DNA from: CAZYXZ01 sp964651395
GTDB taxonomy: Bacteria; Actinomycetota; Actinomycetes; BP-191
Length of the DNA: 24,109 bases
Reading direction: 5' to 3'
Assembly: GCA_964651395.1 (NCBI GenBank)
Contig: CAZYXZ010000049.1
Coordinates: 1 to 24,109, forward strand
The notes beneath the pieces were generated by a model that worked only from the letters and a program-made list of their open reading frames with translations, searched no databases and was not told the DNA's origin. Position 1 is the stretch's first letter; every line of letters begins with the position of its first letter. Below are positions 7,771-15,310 of this stretch, one piece after another. Made by a program: the position numbers and the translations under genes.

Positions 7771-8393
7771 CCCGCGCGGCGGACGCTGCTCGTGTCGGCC
7801 GGCGTCTCGGGCAGGGGCCGGACGACGCCGGCGGCGATGACCTCGTTGGCCAGCTTCGCGCGACGGTTCGTGCCCTCCGGGATGCGGAACTTCTGGTAGA
7901 GCCGCAGCAGGTGCTGCTTCACGGCGGCCTCGGTGACGACCAGCTCCTCGGCGATCTCGCGCGCACTTGCCGGCGCGACGAAGGCGTCCTGACGGAGCGC
8001 AGGCCGGCACAGCGCTGTGAGCACCTCGACCTCGCGACGTGTGAGATCGGGCGCGGCCGTACGCCGCAGCTCCATCGTGTCGGGTGCCGTCATGTCGCCG
8101 GTGTCGGCGATGCCACCCACGCGTACCCGGGAGTTGCCGAAGGCGACGACATCACCGGTGTGCAGCACGCGGCGGCCGACGGGACGACCGTTGACGCGTG
8201 TGCCGTTGGAGGACAGCCCGAGGTCCTCGACGTACACGAAGGGACCGCGCCGTACCAGCTCTGCGTGCAGCCGGGACACGGTTGGGTCCTCCAGGACGTA
8301 GTCGACGCCGGGGCCACGGCCCACGGTCGTGATGTCGTTGGTCATCTCGAAGACCTGGCCATCGTCCTCGCAACGCAGGAACGGGTTCGGCAC
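7767..8393 (-). CDS. FHA domain - helix-turn-helix regulator
   Basis: A 208-residue cytoplasmic protein with an FHA domain (about 4-95) and a C-terminal LuxR-like DNA-binding region (about 117-190). FHA domains bind phosphothreonine peptides made by Ser/Thr kinases; the binding residues are visible: Gly25-Arg26, Ser40-Arg41 with His43 (SRLHAE), and Asn63-Gly64 (SSNGTRVNGR). The HTH half reads LTRREVEVLTALC, AREIAEELVVTEAAVKQHL and LYQKFRIPEGTNRRAKL. GTG 8393 is chosen because AGGAGG lies seven bases upstream; an ATG 29 codons earlier has no support. It is divergent from citrate synthase (148-base spacer) and convergent with folD. I infer a phospho-responsive transcription regulator, possibly of the TCA operon. 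Confidence 0.88.
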   Translation of the reverse strand: MPNPFLRCEDDGQVFEMTNDITTVGRGPGVDYVLEDPTVSRLHAELVRRGPFVYVEDLGLSSNGTRVNGRPVGRRVLHTGDVVAFGNSRVRVGGIADTGDMTAPDTMELRRTAAPDLTRREVEVLTALCRPALRQDAFVAPASAREIAEELVVTEAAVKQHLLRLYQKFRIPEGTNRRAKLANEVIAAGVVRPLPETPADTSSVRRAG

Positions 8394-8483
8394 CGTGCTC
8401 CCCTCCTGTTCGGGCGCGCCCTCTCCACCGAGTGACCCGCATCTCCCATCTTCGTTACCCGCCCTCGCTCGCCCCGACACCCT

Positions 8484-8512
8484 TTGGCCCGGATTCCTGC
8501 CCTCGCTAGACT
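8484..8512 (+). promoter_or_regulatory. Promoter for the citrate synthase operon
   Basis: TTGGCC (8484-8489) and TAGACT (8507-8512) are separated by 17 bases, a good housekeeping-sigma arrangement, placing the start near 8519 and leaving a leader of about 23 bases with GGGAGG at 8526-8531. A 9-bp direct repeat GCCCTCGCT (8461-8469 and 8499-8507) has its second copy touching the -10, and an imperfect inverted repeat (CCGGATTC 8489-8496, GAACCGG 8515-8521) brackets the -10; either could be an operator. Confidence 0.6.
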
Positions 8513-8541
8513 CCGAACCGGACCTGGGAGGTCAAGAACAC

Positions 8542-9678
8542 ATGGTGGACAAGCCGGCCAAGGGCCTGGCCGACGTCGTCGCCGCCTCCACCGCAATCTC
8601 CGACATCGACGGCCGTGCGGGCCGTCTCTTCTACCGCGGTTATGACATCCACGACCTCGGCGGGCGCATCTCGTTCGAGGAGTGCATCCACCTCCTGGTG
8701 CGGGGCAGCCTGCCCACCCAGGCCGAGCTGGACGCCCTCGCCGCGGAGCTGGCAGCGGCCCGGCGGCTCGGGCCCACCGTCGATGACCTCGTGGACCGGA
8801 TCAGCGGCCGCGCCGGACCCATGGAGGCCCTGCGAACGCTGCTCTCCGCGTCCAGCCTGGACGACCCCGACAAGGACTCCAACGCCGCCGACGCCAACCA
8901 GCGCAAGGCGATCCGGCTGATCGCGCAGATGCCGCTGCTGATCGCGCGCTACCACCACGCGCGATCGGGTACGACGCCTCCGGAGCCGGACCCGGACCTG
9001 AGCATCGCGGGCAACTTCCTGCTCCAGATCACCGGCGCCCGCCCGGCGGTGGACGCGGTGGCCGCCTTCGACGAGTGCCTGGTGCTGCACGCCGACCACA
9101 CGATGAACGCCTCGACGTTCGCCGCGCGTGTGTGTGCCGCGACGCTGTCCGACATGCACTCGGCAGTCGTCGCCGCCATCGGGACGCTCAAGGGCACGCT
9201 GCACGGCGGCGCCAACGAGGCCGTCATGACGATGCTGCTCGAGGTGGCCGACGTCGCGCAGGTCGAGCCGACCATCGGCGCGAAGCTGGCCGCCGGCGAG
9301 AAGATCATGGGGTTCGGCCACCGCGTCTACAAGACCGAAGACCCCCGCGCGACCCATCTGCGGCGACTGTCCAAGCAGCTCGGCGACCTGGTCGGCGACA
9401 CTCGCTGGTACGACATGTCGCTCGCCATGGAGCGCACCGTCCTGGAGGCCAAGGGCCTCTACCCCAACGTGGACTTCTTCGCCGCGTCGGTCTACCACTC
9501 GCTCGGGATCCCGACCGACCTGTTCACGCCGGTCTTCGCGATCTCGCGGATGGCCGGATGGACGTCGCACGTCATCGAGCAGCAGCTGGACAACAGGCTG
9601 ATCCGCCCCGACAGCGAGTACGTCGGGCTGCGCGACCAGAAGTGGGTGCCGATCGACGAGCGCGCGCCGTCCGGATGA
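8542..9678 (+). CDS. Citrate synthase (citrate / 2-methylcitrate synthase family, short form)
   Basis: A 378-residue citrate synthase catalysing oxaloacetate plus acetyl-CoA to citrate. The catalytic triad of the family is present: His221 in GTLHGGANE, His260 in GFGHRVYK, Asp311 in NVDFFAASVY. Other family landmarks are FYRGYDIHDL and LHADHTMNASTFAARV. The length is that of the short dimeric type rather than the roughly 430-residue E. coli type. ATG 8542 follows GGGAGG (8526-8531). A 2-methylcitrate synthase role cannot be excluded from sequence alone, but the neighbours (isocitrate and malate dehydrogenase) favour the TCA cycle. The stop overlaps the next start (ATGA). Confidence 0.95.
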   Translation: MVDKPAKGLADVVAASTAISDIDGRAGRLFYRGYDIHDLGGRISFEECIHLLVRGSLPTQAELDALAAELAAARRLGPTVDDLVDRISGRAGPMEALRTLLSASSLDDPDKDSNAADANQRKAIRLIAQMPLLIARYHHARSGTTPPEPDPDLSIAGNFLLQITGARPAVDAVAAFDECLVLHADHTMNASTFAARVCAATLSDMHSAVVAAIGTLKGTLHGGANEAVMTMLLEVADVAQVEPTIGAKLAAGEKIMGFGHRVYKTEDPRATHLRRLSKQLGDLVGDTRWYDMSLAMERTVLEAKGLYPNVDFFAASVYHSLGIPTDLFTPVFAISRMAGWTSHVIEQQLDNRLIRPDSEYVGLRDQKWVPIDERAPSG

Positions 9679-10058
9679 ACGATCCGGAAGACCTGCACCC
9701 GATCCTCGACCCGACACCGCTCGTCGTCGCCCGCTTCGCCGCGGGTTGGCGGCCGGAGCCCTGGCCCGACGGCTTCGCCGCTGTCATCGACGACGGCACC
9801 GAAACCACGCTGATCTGTGCGGAGCAGCTGGCCGCCGACTTGCCGGGAGTGCTCGCGGTCGAGCGGGGTTGGCGACGCATCACGTTCGCCGGCCCGTTGC
9901 CGTGGGAGCTGGTCGGCTTCCTGGCCGACGTCGCCGGCCGGCTCGCCGCCGCGCAGATCCCGCTCGCCGCGCTGGCCGGCTTCACCACCGACCACGTGCT
10001 GGTGCGTGCCGCGCAAGCCGATCTCGCGGTCGCGGCGCTCGCGGGCTCGACGCCGTGA
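9675..10058 (+). CDS. ACT-domain protein (CASTOR-type ACT), putative
   Basis: A 127-residue soluble protein. The second half (about 62-125, ERGWRRITFAGPLPWELVG, then LADVAGRLAAAQIPLAALAGF and TDHVLVRAAQADLAVAALA) has the beta-alpha-beta-beta-alpha-beta look of an ACT domain, of the kind annotated as CASTOR/POLLUX-related ACT. Such domains usually bind small ligands, often amino acids. The N-terminal half (about 14-50, VVARFAAGW, then TTLICAEQLAADLPGV) matches the usual partner region of these small proteins. It overlaps citrate synthase by four bases (ATGA) and the next gene by four bases (GTGA), so it is made with them. The ligand and target are unknown. Confidence 0.65.
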   Translation: MNDPEDLHPILDPTPLVVARFAAGWRPEPWPDGFAAVIDDGTETTLICAEQLAADLPGVLAVERGWRRITFAGPLPWELVGFLADVAGRLAAAQIPLAALAGFTTDHVLVRAAQADLAVAALAGSTP

Positions 10059-10327
10059 ACCGGTCCCTCCGGCCGGCCAACGAGGTCCCCCTGGTCGTGG
10101 TCCTGCTCGTGTCGGTGGCCGGTCTGGCCGCCGTCGCCCTGGGCTACTGGCGCAAGGGGCTGCTGCTCGTGGGGTGCGGCCTGGTGGCGGGGGCCCTGCT
10201 GCGCCTCGTCCTGCCGACGCGGCGGGCCGGGTTGCTCGCCGTACGGAGCAAGGGGCTCGACGTGGTCATGCTCGGCGGGCTCGGCCTCGTCGTGGCGCTG
10301 CTGGCCGCGCTCATCCCGACCCCGTGA
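10055..10327 (+). CDS. DUF3017 membrane protein
   Basis: A 90-residue protein with three hydrophobic helices (about 11-30, 33-50 and 70-88) and the DUF3017 signature around LLRLVLPTRRAGLLAVRSK followed by DVVMLGGLG. DUF3017 is an actinobacterial family of unknown function commonly encoded near folD and malate dehydrogenase, as here. The GTG start overlaps the preceding stop (GTGA at 10055-10058). It is 64 bases before isocitrate dehydrogenase. Confidence 0.85.
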   Translation: MNRSLRPANEVPLVVVLLVSVAGLAAVALGYWRKGLLLVGCGLVAGALLRLVLPTRRAGLLAVRSKGLDVVMLGGLGLVVALLAALIPTP

Positions 10328-10349
10328 GCGACGCATGCGGGCCCTCCGG

Positions 10350-10355
10350 TAGCCT
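10350..10355 (+). promoter_or_regulatory. Possible internal -10 before isocitrate dehydrogenase
   Basis: TAGCCT in the 64-base spacer fits TAnnnT and would give a leader of about 30 bases containing GAAGGA (10381-10386). No -35 is recognisable. It could give icd and mdh an extra promoter within the operon. Confidence 0.25.
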
Positions 10356-10391
10356 CCAGCCACCTACGAGCCCCGCGACCGAAGGACGTGC

Positions 10392-11489
10392 ATGGCCACG
10401 CACCGCGTAACCCTGATCCCCGGCGACGGCGTCGGGCCCGAGCTCACCGAGGCGACCCGCCGCGTGCTCGAGGCCGCGGCCGCGACCTCGGGCAGCAGCT
10501 TCGACTGGGACGTCCAGGAAGCCGGCATCGACATCATGGAGTCCGCCGGCACGCCGTTGCCGGACGCCGTCCTCGACTCGATCCGCGACACGAAGTGCGC
10601 CATCAAGGGTCCGATCACGACGCCCATCGGCACCGGCTTCCGGTCGGTCAATGTCGCCCTGCGCGGGGAGCTCGAGCTCTACGCGTGCCTGCGCCCGTGC
10701 AAGACCTACCCGGGTGTCCGCACGCGCTTCGAGCAGGTCGACGTCGTCATCGTCCGTGAGAACACCGAGGACCTCTACGCCGGCATCGAGTACGAGCACG
10801 ACACGCCGGAGGCCAACCAGGTAATCGAGTTCCTGAACACGCTGCAGAAGAAGCAGGTCCGCGCGCACAGCGGCATCTCGATCAAGCCGATCAGCGAGTT
10901 CGGAGCCGAACGGATCATCCGCTACGCCTTCGAGTACGCGAAGGCCAAGGGCCGCAAGCGCGTCCACTGCATCACCAAGAGCAACATCATGAAGTTCACC
11001 GACGGGCTGTTCCTCGCGGTGTTCCGCGAGGTGGCGAAGGACTACCCGGACATCGAGCCGTGGGAGAACCTCGTCGACGCCACGTGCATGGGTCTGGTGC
11101 AGCGTCCGGAGGAGTGGGACGTGCTGGTCCTGCCCAACCTCTACGGCGACATCCTCTCCGACCTCACCGCCGGCATGGTCGGCGGCCTCGGCGTCGCGCC
11201 GGGCGCGAACATCGGCACGGACTCAGCGGTCTTCGAGGCGACCCACGGCAGTGCGCCCAAGTACAAGGGCCAGAACAAGGTCAACCCGACGGCGATGATC
11301 CTGTCCGGCATGCTCATGCTCGACCACCTCGGCGAGGCCGATGCAGCCCGCAAGCTCGAGAACGCCGTGGCGACGGTGATGGGCAAGGGCGAGAAGGTCA
11401 CGTACGACCTCAAGCCCAACCGCGACGACCCGACGGCCGTCGGCACCAGCCAGTACGCCGACGCCATCATCGAGGAGCTGCAGAAGTGA
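10392..11489 (+). CDS. icd: Isocitrate dehydrogenase (isocitrate/isopropylmalate dehydrogenase family)
   Basis: A 365-residue decarboxylating dehydrogenase converting isocitrate to 2-oxoglutarate. The substrate loop reads GFRSVNVALRGELELYACLR, with Ser85 equivalent to the phosphorylated Ser113 of E. coli IDH, followed by VRENTEDLYAGIEYE. Metal-binding aspartates lie in LYGDILSDLTAG. The size and VRTRFEQVDVVIVREN segment resemble the short, often NAD-linked type, but the cofactor loop HGSAPKYKGQNKVNP carries Lys290-Tyr291 and Val297, which match the NADP-selecting Lys344-Tyr345-Val351 of E. coli; the Arg395 position is not conserved. Cofactor use is therefore uncertain. GAAGGA precedes ATG 10392 by five bases. 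The stop overlaps the mdh start. Confidence 0.92.
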   Translation: MATHRVTLIPGDGVGPELTEATRRVLEAAAATSGSSFDWDVQEAGIDIMESAGTPLPDAVLDSIRDTKCAIKGPITTPIGTGFRSVNVALRGELELYACLRPCKTYPGVRTRFEQVDVVIVRENTEDLYAGIEYEHDTPEANQVIEFLNTLQKKQVRAHSGISIKPISEFGAERIIRYAFEYAKAKGRKRVHCITKSNIMKFTDGLFLAVFREVAKDYPDIEPWENLVDATCMGLVQRPEEWDVLVLPNLYGDILSDLTAGMVGGLGVAPGANIGTDSAVFEATHGSAPKYKGQNKVNPTAMILSGMLMLDHLGEADAARKLENAVATVMGKGEKVTYDLKPNRDDPTAVGTSQYADAIIEELQK

Positions 11490-12412
11490 AGGTCACCGTC
11501 GTCGGGGCCGGCTTCTACGGCTCCACCACTGCACAGCGGCTCGCCGAGTACGGCCTGTTCGACGAGGTCGTCCTCACGGACATCATCGAGGGCAAGCCGC
11601 AGGGCCTGGCGCTGGACATGAACCAGAGCCGCTCGATCGAGGGCTTCGAGACGCTGCTCGTCGGGACCAACGGCTACGCCGAGACCGAGGGCTCCGACAT
11701 CGTCGTCATCACGGCGGGCCTGCCCCGCAGGCCGGGCATGAGCCGCATGGACCTGATCGAGGTCAACGCCAAGATCGTGCGCGAGGTCACCGAGAACATC
11801 GCGAAGACGTCGCCGGACGCCGTGCTCATCGTCGTGTCCAACCCGCTCGACGAGATGACCGCCCTCGCGGCGAGTGTCTCCGGGTTCCCGCGCGAGCGGG
11901 TCATGGGCCAGGCCGGCATGCTCGACACGGCCCGGTTCAGCAACTTCGTGGCGACCGAGCTCGGTGTGCCCGTCCAGTCGGTGCGGACTCTCACGCTGGG
12001 CTCGCACGGCGACACGATGGTGCCGGTGCCGTCACAGTGCACGGTCGACGGGCAGCCGCTCTCGAAGGTGATGTCCGCCGAGCAGATCGCAGCGTTGGTC
12101 GAGCGCACCCGCAACGGGGGGGCCGAGATCGTCGCGCTGCTCAAGACCGGCTCGGCGTACTACGCACCGTCAGCCGCCGCGGCCCGCATGGCCGAGGCGG
12201 TGGCCCGGGACAGCGGCGCGTCGATGCCGGTGTGCGCGTGGGTCGACGGACAGTTCGGCATCAGCGGCGTGTACCTCGGCGTACCGGCGAAGCTGGGCCG
12301 CGGCGGCGTGCTGGCCGTGGACGAGATCCCGCTCGAGCCGGACGAGCTGACGGCACTGCGTGCTGCCGCGGAGGCGGTCCGCGCCAAGCAGGCGGACGTC
12401 GCCAACCTGTAG
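11486..12412 (+). CDS. mdh: Malate dehydrogenase (LDH-like type)
   Basis: A 308-residue NAD-dependent malate dehydrogenase interconverting malate and oxaloacetate, the substrate of the citrate synthase encoded upstream. The Rossmann start is VVGAGFYGSTTAQRLAE; substrate-binding Arg81 and Arg87 lie in GLPRRPGMSRMDL, the double-Arg pattern that favours malate over lactate; Asn119 is in NPLDEMT; the catalytic His174 is in GSHGDTMVPV. The GTG start overlaps the icd stop by four bases (GTGA). A moderately unusual point is Phe-Tyr in the glycine loop where Asn-Val is common. Two bases separate its stop from the next GTG. Confidence 0.94.
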   Translation: MKVTVVGAGFYGSTTAQRLAEYGLFDEVVLTDIIEGKPQGLALDMNQSRSIEGFETLLVGTNGYAETEGSDIVVITAGLPRRPGMSRMDLIEVNAKIVREVTENIAKTSPDAVLIVVSNPLDEMTALAASVSGFPRERVMGQAGMLDTARFSNFVATELGVPVQSVRTLTLGSHGDTMVPVPSQCTVDGQPLSKVMSAEQIAALVERTRNGGAEIVALLKTGSAYYAPSAAAARMAEAVARDSGASMPVCAWVDGQFGISGVYLGVPAKLGRGGVLAVDEIPLEPDELTALRAAAEAVRAKQADVANL

Positions 12413-12414
12413 CC

Positions 12415-13692
12415 GTGGTCGTCGACGTCCTGCTCGTCCTGCTGTTCATCTTCGTCGGCGGGATCTTCGCCGCCGCCGAGATCGCACTCGTGTCGCTGCG
12501 CGAGGGGCAGGTGCGCTCCATGGCGGAGCGGGGTGGTCGTGGCCTGCACGTCGAACGCCTGGTCGCCGACCCCAACCGCTACCTCGCGGCCGTCCAGGTC
12601 GGCGTGACGCTCGCCGGCTTCCTCTCCGCGGCCTTCGGTGCCGCGCGCATCGCGGAGCCACTGGCCGACCGGCTGGTCGAGGAGAACATGTCGCGGGGTC
12701 TCGCCGACGCCCTGAGCCTGATCGCCATCACGCTGGTCATCGCCTACTTCTCGCTCGTCCTCGGCGAGCTCGTGCCCAAGCGGATCGGGCTCCAGCGGGC
12801 GGAGGGCATCGCCCGCGCGACCGCACGGCCGCTCGACCGGATCGCAACGCTGGTGCGCCCGGTGATCTGGCTTCTCTCCCGTTCCACCGACGTCGTCGTC
12901 AAGCTCGTCGGTGGGGACCCGACCGCCGGCCGCGAGGCGATCTCGGAGGAGGAGCTCCGCGGCTTGGTCGCCGCGCACGAGTCGCTCGACGCCGACGAGC
13001 GGCGGCTCATCGACGAGGTGTTCGCGGCCGGCGAGCGTCAGGTGCGCGAGGTGATGGTGCCGCGCACGGAGGTGGCGTTCCTCGACGGCGGGCTCACCGT
13101 CGGCCGCGCCATCAAGGCGGCCAGCGAGCAGCCGCACTCGCGCTACCCGGTCATCCGGGGCTCCGCAGACGAGGTGCTCGGCTTCGTGCACATCCGCGAC
13201 TTCCTCACCCCGGGCGGGCAGCGCAGCCGCAAGCTCGCCGACCTGGTTCGCGACGTGCCGCTGCTACCTGGGACCAAGCGCGTGCTGCCGGCCCTGTCGG
13301 AGATGCGCCGGGGCGGGCACCACCTCGCCGTGGTCGTCGACGAGTACGGCGGGACGGCCGGCATCGTCACGCTCGAGGACCTCATCGAGGAGGTGATCGG
13401 GGAGATCCGCGACGAGTACGACCGCACGGACGACGCCACTCAGCGACTGCGCGGCGGCGATGTGGTGGTGGACGGGCTGCTCAACCTGGACGAGTTCGCC
13501 GAACAGACCGGTGTCACACTTCCCGACGGACCGTACGAGACGGTCGCGGGCTTCATCATCAATCGGCTGGGTCACGTCCCGCGGCTCGGGGAGACGGTCC
13601 AGTACGACGGGGCACGGTTGAAGGTGACCGAGCTCGACGGCCGCCGGGTCGCCCGCGTCCGCGTCTCGCCACGCGCCAGGGAGGAGGAGTGA
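12415..13692 (+). CDS. CNNM/CorC-type membrane protein with CBS pair (hemolysin-like)
   Basis: A 425-residue protein with an N-terminal CNNM transmembrane domain (about 1-190, starting with the helix VLLVLLFIFVGGIFAAAEIAL and containing SLVLGELVPKRIGLQRAE), a CBS pair (about 215-335; MVPRTEVAFL, RYPVIRG, GFVHIRDFL, HHLAVVVDEYGGTAGIVTLED) and a CorC/HlyC domain (about 350-420; VVVDGLLNLDEFAEQ, ETVAGFIINRLGHVP). Relatives act in magnesium or cobalt efflux or homeostasis, and CBS pairs often sense adenine nucleotides; a substrate cannot be assigned here. GTG 12415 is two bases after the mdh stop and starts immediately before the first helix. The gene ends in GAGGAGGAG, which serves as the ribosome site of trpS. 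Confidence 0.9.
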   Translation: MVVDVLLVLLFIFVGGIFAAAEIALVSLREGQVRSMAERGGRGLHVERLVADPNRYLAAVQVGVTLAGFLSAAFGAARIAEPLADRLVEENMSRGLADALSLIAITLVIAYFSLVLGELVPKRIGLQRAEGIARATARPLDRIATLVRPVIWLLSRSTDVVVKLVGGDPTAGREAISEEELRGLVAAHESLDADERRLIDEVFAAGERQVREVMVPRTEVAFLDGGLTVGRAIKAASEQPHSRYPVIRGSADEVLGFVHIRDFLTPGGQRSRKLADLVRDVPLLPGTKRVLPALSEMRRGGHHLAVVVDEYGGTAGIVTLEDLIEEVIGEIRDEYDRTDDATQRLRGGDVVVDGLLNLDEFAEQTGVTLPDGPYETVAGFIINRLGHVPRLGETVQYDGARLKVTELDGRRVARVRVSPRAREEE

Positions 13693-14705
13693 TGTCGGAC
13701 CCGAAGCCGGGCGGCCGCGCACGCGTCCTCTCCGGGATCCAGCCCACTTCGGATTCCTTCCACCTGGGCAACTACCTCGGCGCGGTGCGCAACTGGGTGG
13801 CCCTCCAGGACGACCATGACGCCTTCTACTGCGTCGTCGACCTGCACGCGCTGACCGTCCCTCCCGAGCCGGACCAGCTCCGTCGGCGCTCGCGCTCGGC
13901 CGCGGCGCAGCTGCTGGCTCTGGGCCTCGACCCGGCGCGGTGCACGCTGTTCCTGCAGAGCCACGTTCGCGAGCACACCGAGCTCGGCTGGGTCATGAGC
14001 TGCCTCACGGGATTCGGCGAGGCGAGCCGGATGACCCAGTTCAAGGACAAGAGCGGCAAGGGCGAGGCGACCTCGGTCGGCTTCTTCGTCTATCCCGTGC
14101 TCCAGGCGGCCGACATCCTGCTCTACCAGGCGGACCAGGTCCCGGTGGGCGAGGACCAGCGGCAGCACCTCGAGCTGACCCGCGATCTCGCGCAGCGGTT
14201 CAACACGCGCTACGGCCAGACGTTCACGGTGCCCGACGCCTTCGTCCCCAAGCAGGGCGGCAAGATCCTCGACCTGCAGGACCCCACCGCGAAGATGAGC
14301 AAGTCCGCGTCGCCGGCCGGCACGGTCGAGCTGCTCGAGGACGTCGGGGCGATCCGGAAGAAGATCCGCTCCGCAGTCACGGACGCCGGACGCGAGGTCC
14401 GTGCCGACACGGACAAGCCGGGGATCACGAACCTGCTGGCCATCCAGTCGGCGCTGACTGGTACCGGCGTCGCGGATCTCGAGCAACAGTTCGCGAACGC
14501 CGGCTATGGCGACTTCAAGGCGGCGGTGGCCGACACCGTGGTCGCCTTCGTCGAGCCGGTGCAGCGCGCGTACCAGGAGTGGATGGCCTCCGAGGACAAG
14601 CTGGACGCCGTCCTCGCGGCCGGCGCAGCCCGGGCCCGGTACGTCGCCGGCGCCACGATGGACGCGGTGCGCGACCGGGTCGGCTTCGTACGGACCGTGG
14701 ACTGA
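13692..14705 (+). CDS. trpS: Tryptophanyl-tRNA synthetase
   Basis: A 337-residue class Ic synthetase charging tRNA-Trp. The HIGH-type motif is HLGN at residues 24-27 (within SGIQPTSDSFHLGNYLGA) and the KMSKS motif is exact at 201-205. Other family stretches are VVDLHALTVP, YPVLQAADILLY and VGEDQRQHLELTRDLAQRFN. ATG 13692 shares one base with the upstream stop (TGATG); AGGAGGAG just upstream is the ribosome site. A GTG one codon earlier is possible. Length is normal for bacterial TrpRS. Confidence 0.97.
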   Translation: MSDPKPGGRARVLSGIQPTSDSFHLGNYLGAVRNWVALQDDHDAFYCVVDLHALTVPPEPDQLRRRSRSAAAQLLALGLDPARCTLFLQSHVREHTELGWVMSCLTGFGEASRMTQFKDKSGKGEATSVGFFVYPVLQAADILLYQADQVPVGEDQRQHLELTRDLAQRFNTRYGQTFTVPDAFVPKQGGKILDLQDPTAKMSKSASPAGTVELLEDVGAIRKKIRSAVTDAGREVRADTDKPGITNLLAIQSALTGTGVADLEQQFANAGYGDFKAAVADTVVAFVEPVQRAYQEWMASEDKLDAVLAAGAARARYVAGATMDAVRDRVGFVRTVD

Positions 14706-15274
14706 TGACGCGCCGCAACATCGGGGTCGCCATCGAGGTCCCGGAGCCGTACGGATCGGAGCTGCAGAGCTGGCGTCAGCGGCTCGGCGACCCGTCGGCG
14801 ATGCGCATCCCGCCCCACATCACCCTGTTGCCCCCCACGGCGGTCAAGGAGGAGCTGCTCGGTGACGTCGAGGAGCACCTGCGCGGTATCGCGGAGACGG
14901 AGCGCGCGTTCGAGGTCTACCTCCGCGGCTCGGGCACGTTCCGTCCGGTTTCGCCGGTCACCTTCGTCACGCTGGTCGCCGGCATCTCAGACTGCGAGCG
15001 GCTGGAGCGCCGAGTCCGCTTCGGCCCGCTGGCACGCACGTTGAAGTTCAACTACCACCCGCACGTGACCGTGGCACAGGACGTGCCGGAAGAGCAGCTG
15101 GATCACGGCTTCCGCGAGCTGAGCGGGTACGAGGCCCGTTTCTCGGCCTGGGGGTTCACGCTGTTCGAGGAAGGCGCCGACCGGATCTGGCGTCCGCAGC
15201 GGGACTTCCCCTTCGGCCGGGCCATCGTGGGCCCGCAGGACGGCGCCGCGGAGGCCCCGGCCGGCGCGGCGTGA
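14705..15274 (+). CDS. 2H phosphoesterase, 2'-5' RNA ligase-like
   Basis: A 189-residue protein with the two HxT motifs that define the 2H phosphoesterase superfamily: HIT at 38-40 (RIPPHITLLPP) and HVT at 120-122 (NYHPHVTVAQ), about 80 residues apart as usual. Relatives act on 2'-5' or cyclic phosphodiester ends of RNA or nucleotides; the physiological substrate is unknown in most bacteria. Its start shares a base with the trpS stop (TGATG), so translation is coupled to trpS. The Ala-rich C-terminal tail (after about 175) is probably disordered. Alternative: a cyclic-nucleotide phosphodiesterase of the same fold. Confidence 0.88.
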   Translation: MTRRNIGVAIEVPEPYGSELQSWRQRLGDPSAMRIPPHITLLPPTAVKEELLGDVEEHLRGIAETERAFEVYLRGSGTFRPVSPVTFVTLVAGISDCERLERRVRFGPLARTLKFNYHPHVTVAQDVPEEQLDHGFRELSGYEARFSAWGFTLFEEGADRIWRPQRDFPFGRAIVGPQDGAAEAPAGAA

Positions 15275-15283
15275 GGGGTCCCA

Positions 15284-15308
15284 CAGGGGCTGCGCGGGTA
15301 GGCCCCTG
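15284..15308 (+). repeat. Perfect inverted repeat before the YihY-like gene
   Basis: CAGGGGC (15284-15290) and GCCCCTG (15302-15308) pair perfectly around an 11-base loop in the 36-base spacer between the 2H phosphoesterase and the YihY-like gene, ending two bases before ATG 15311. No T-run follows. It could attenuate transcription or hide the translation start. Confidence 0.5.
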
Positions 15309-15310
15309 AC

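Noticed and set aside
8394..8480. 29-codon N-terminal extension of the FHA protein from ATG 8480
   Set aside because: A strong AGGAGG directly before GTG 8393 fixes the later start, and the extension has no domain-like sequence.
8329..8541. Upstream extension of citrate synthase in the same frame
   Set aside because: It would cover the promoter and the FHA start; ATG 8542 has a ribosome site and the usual family start.
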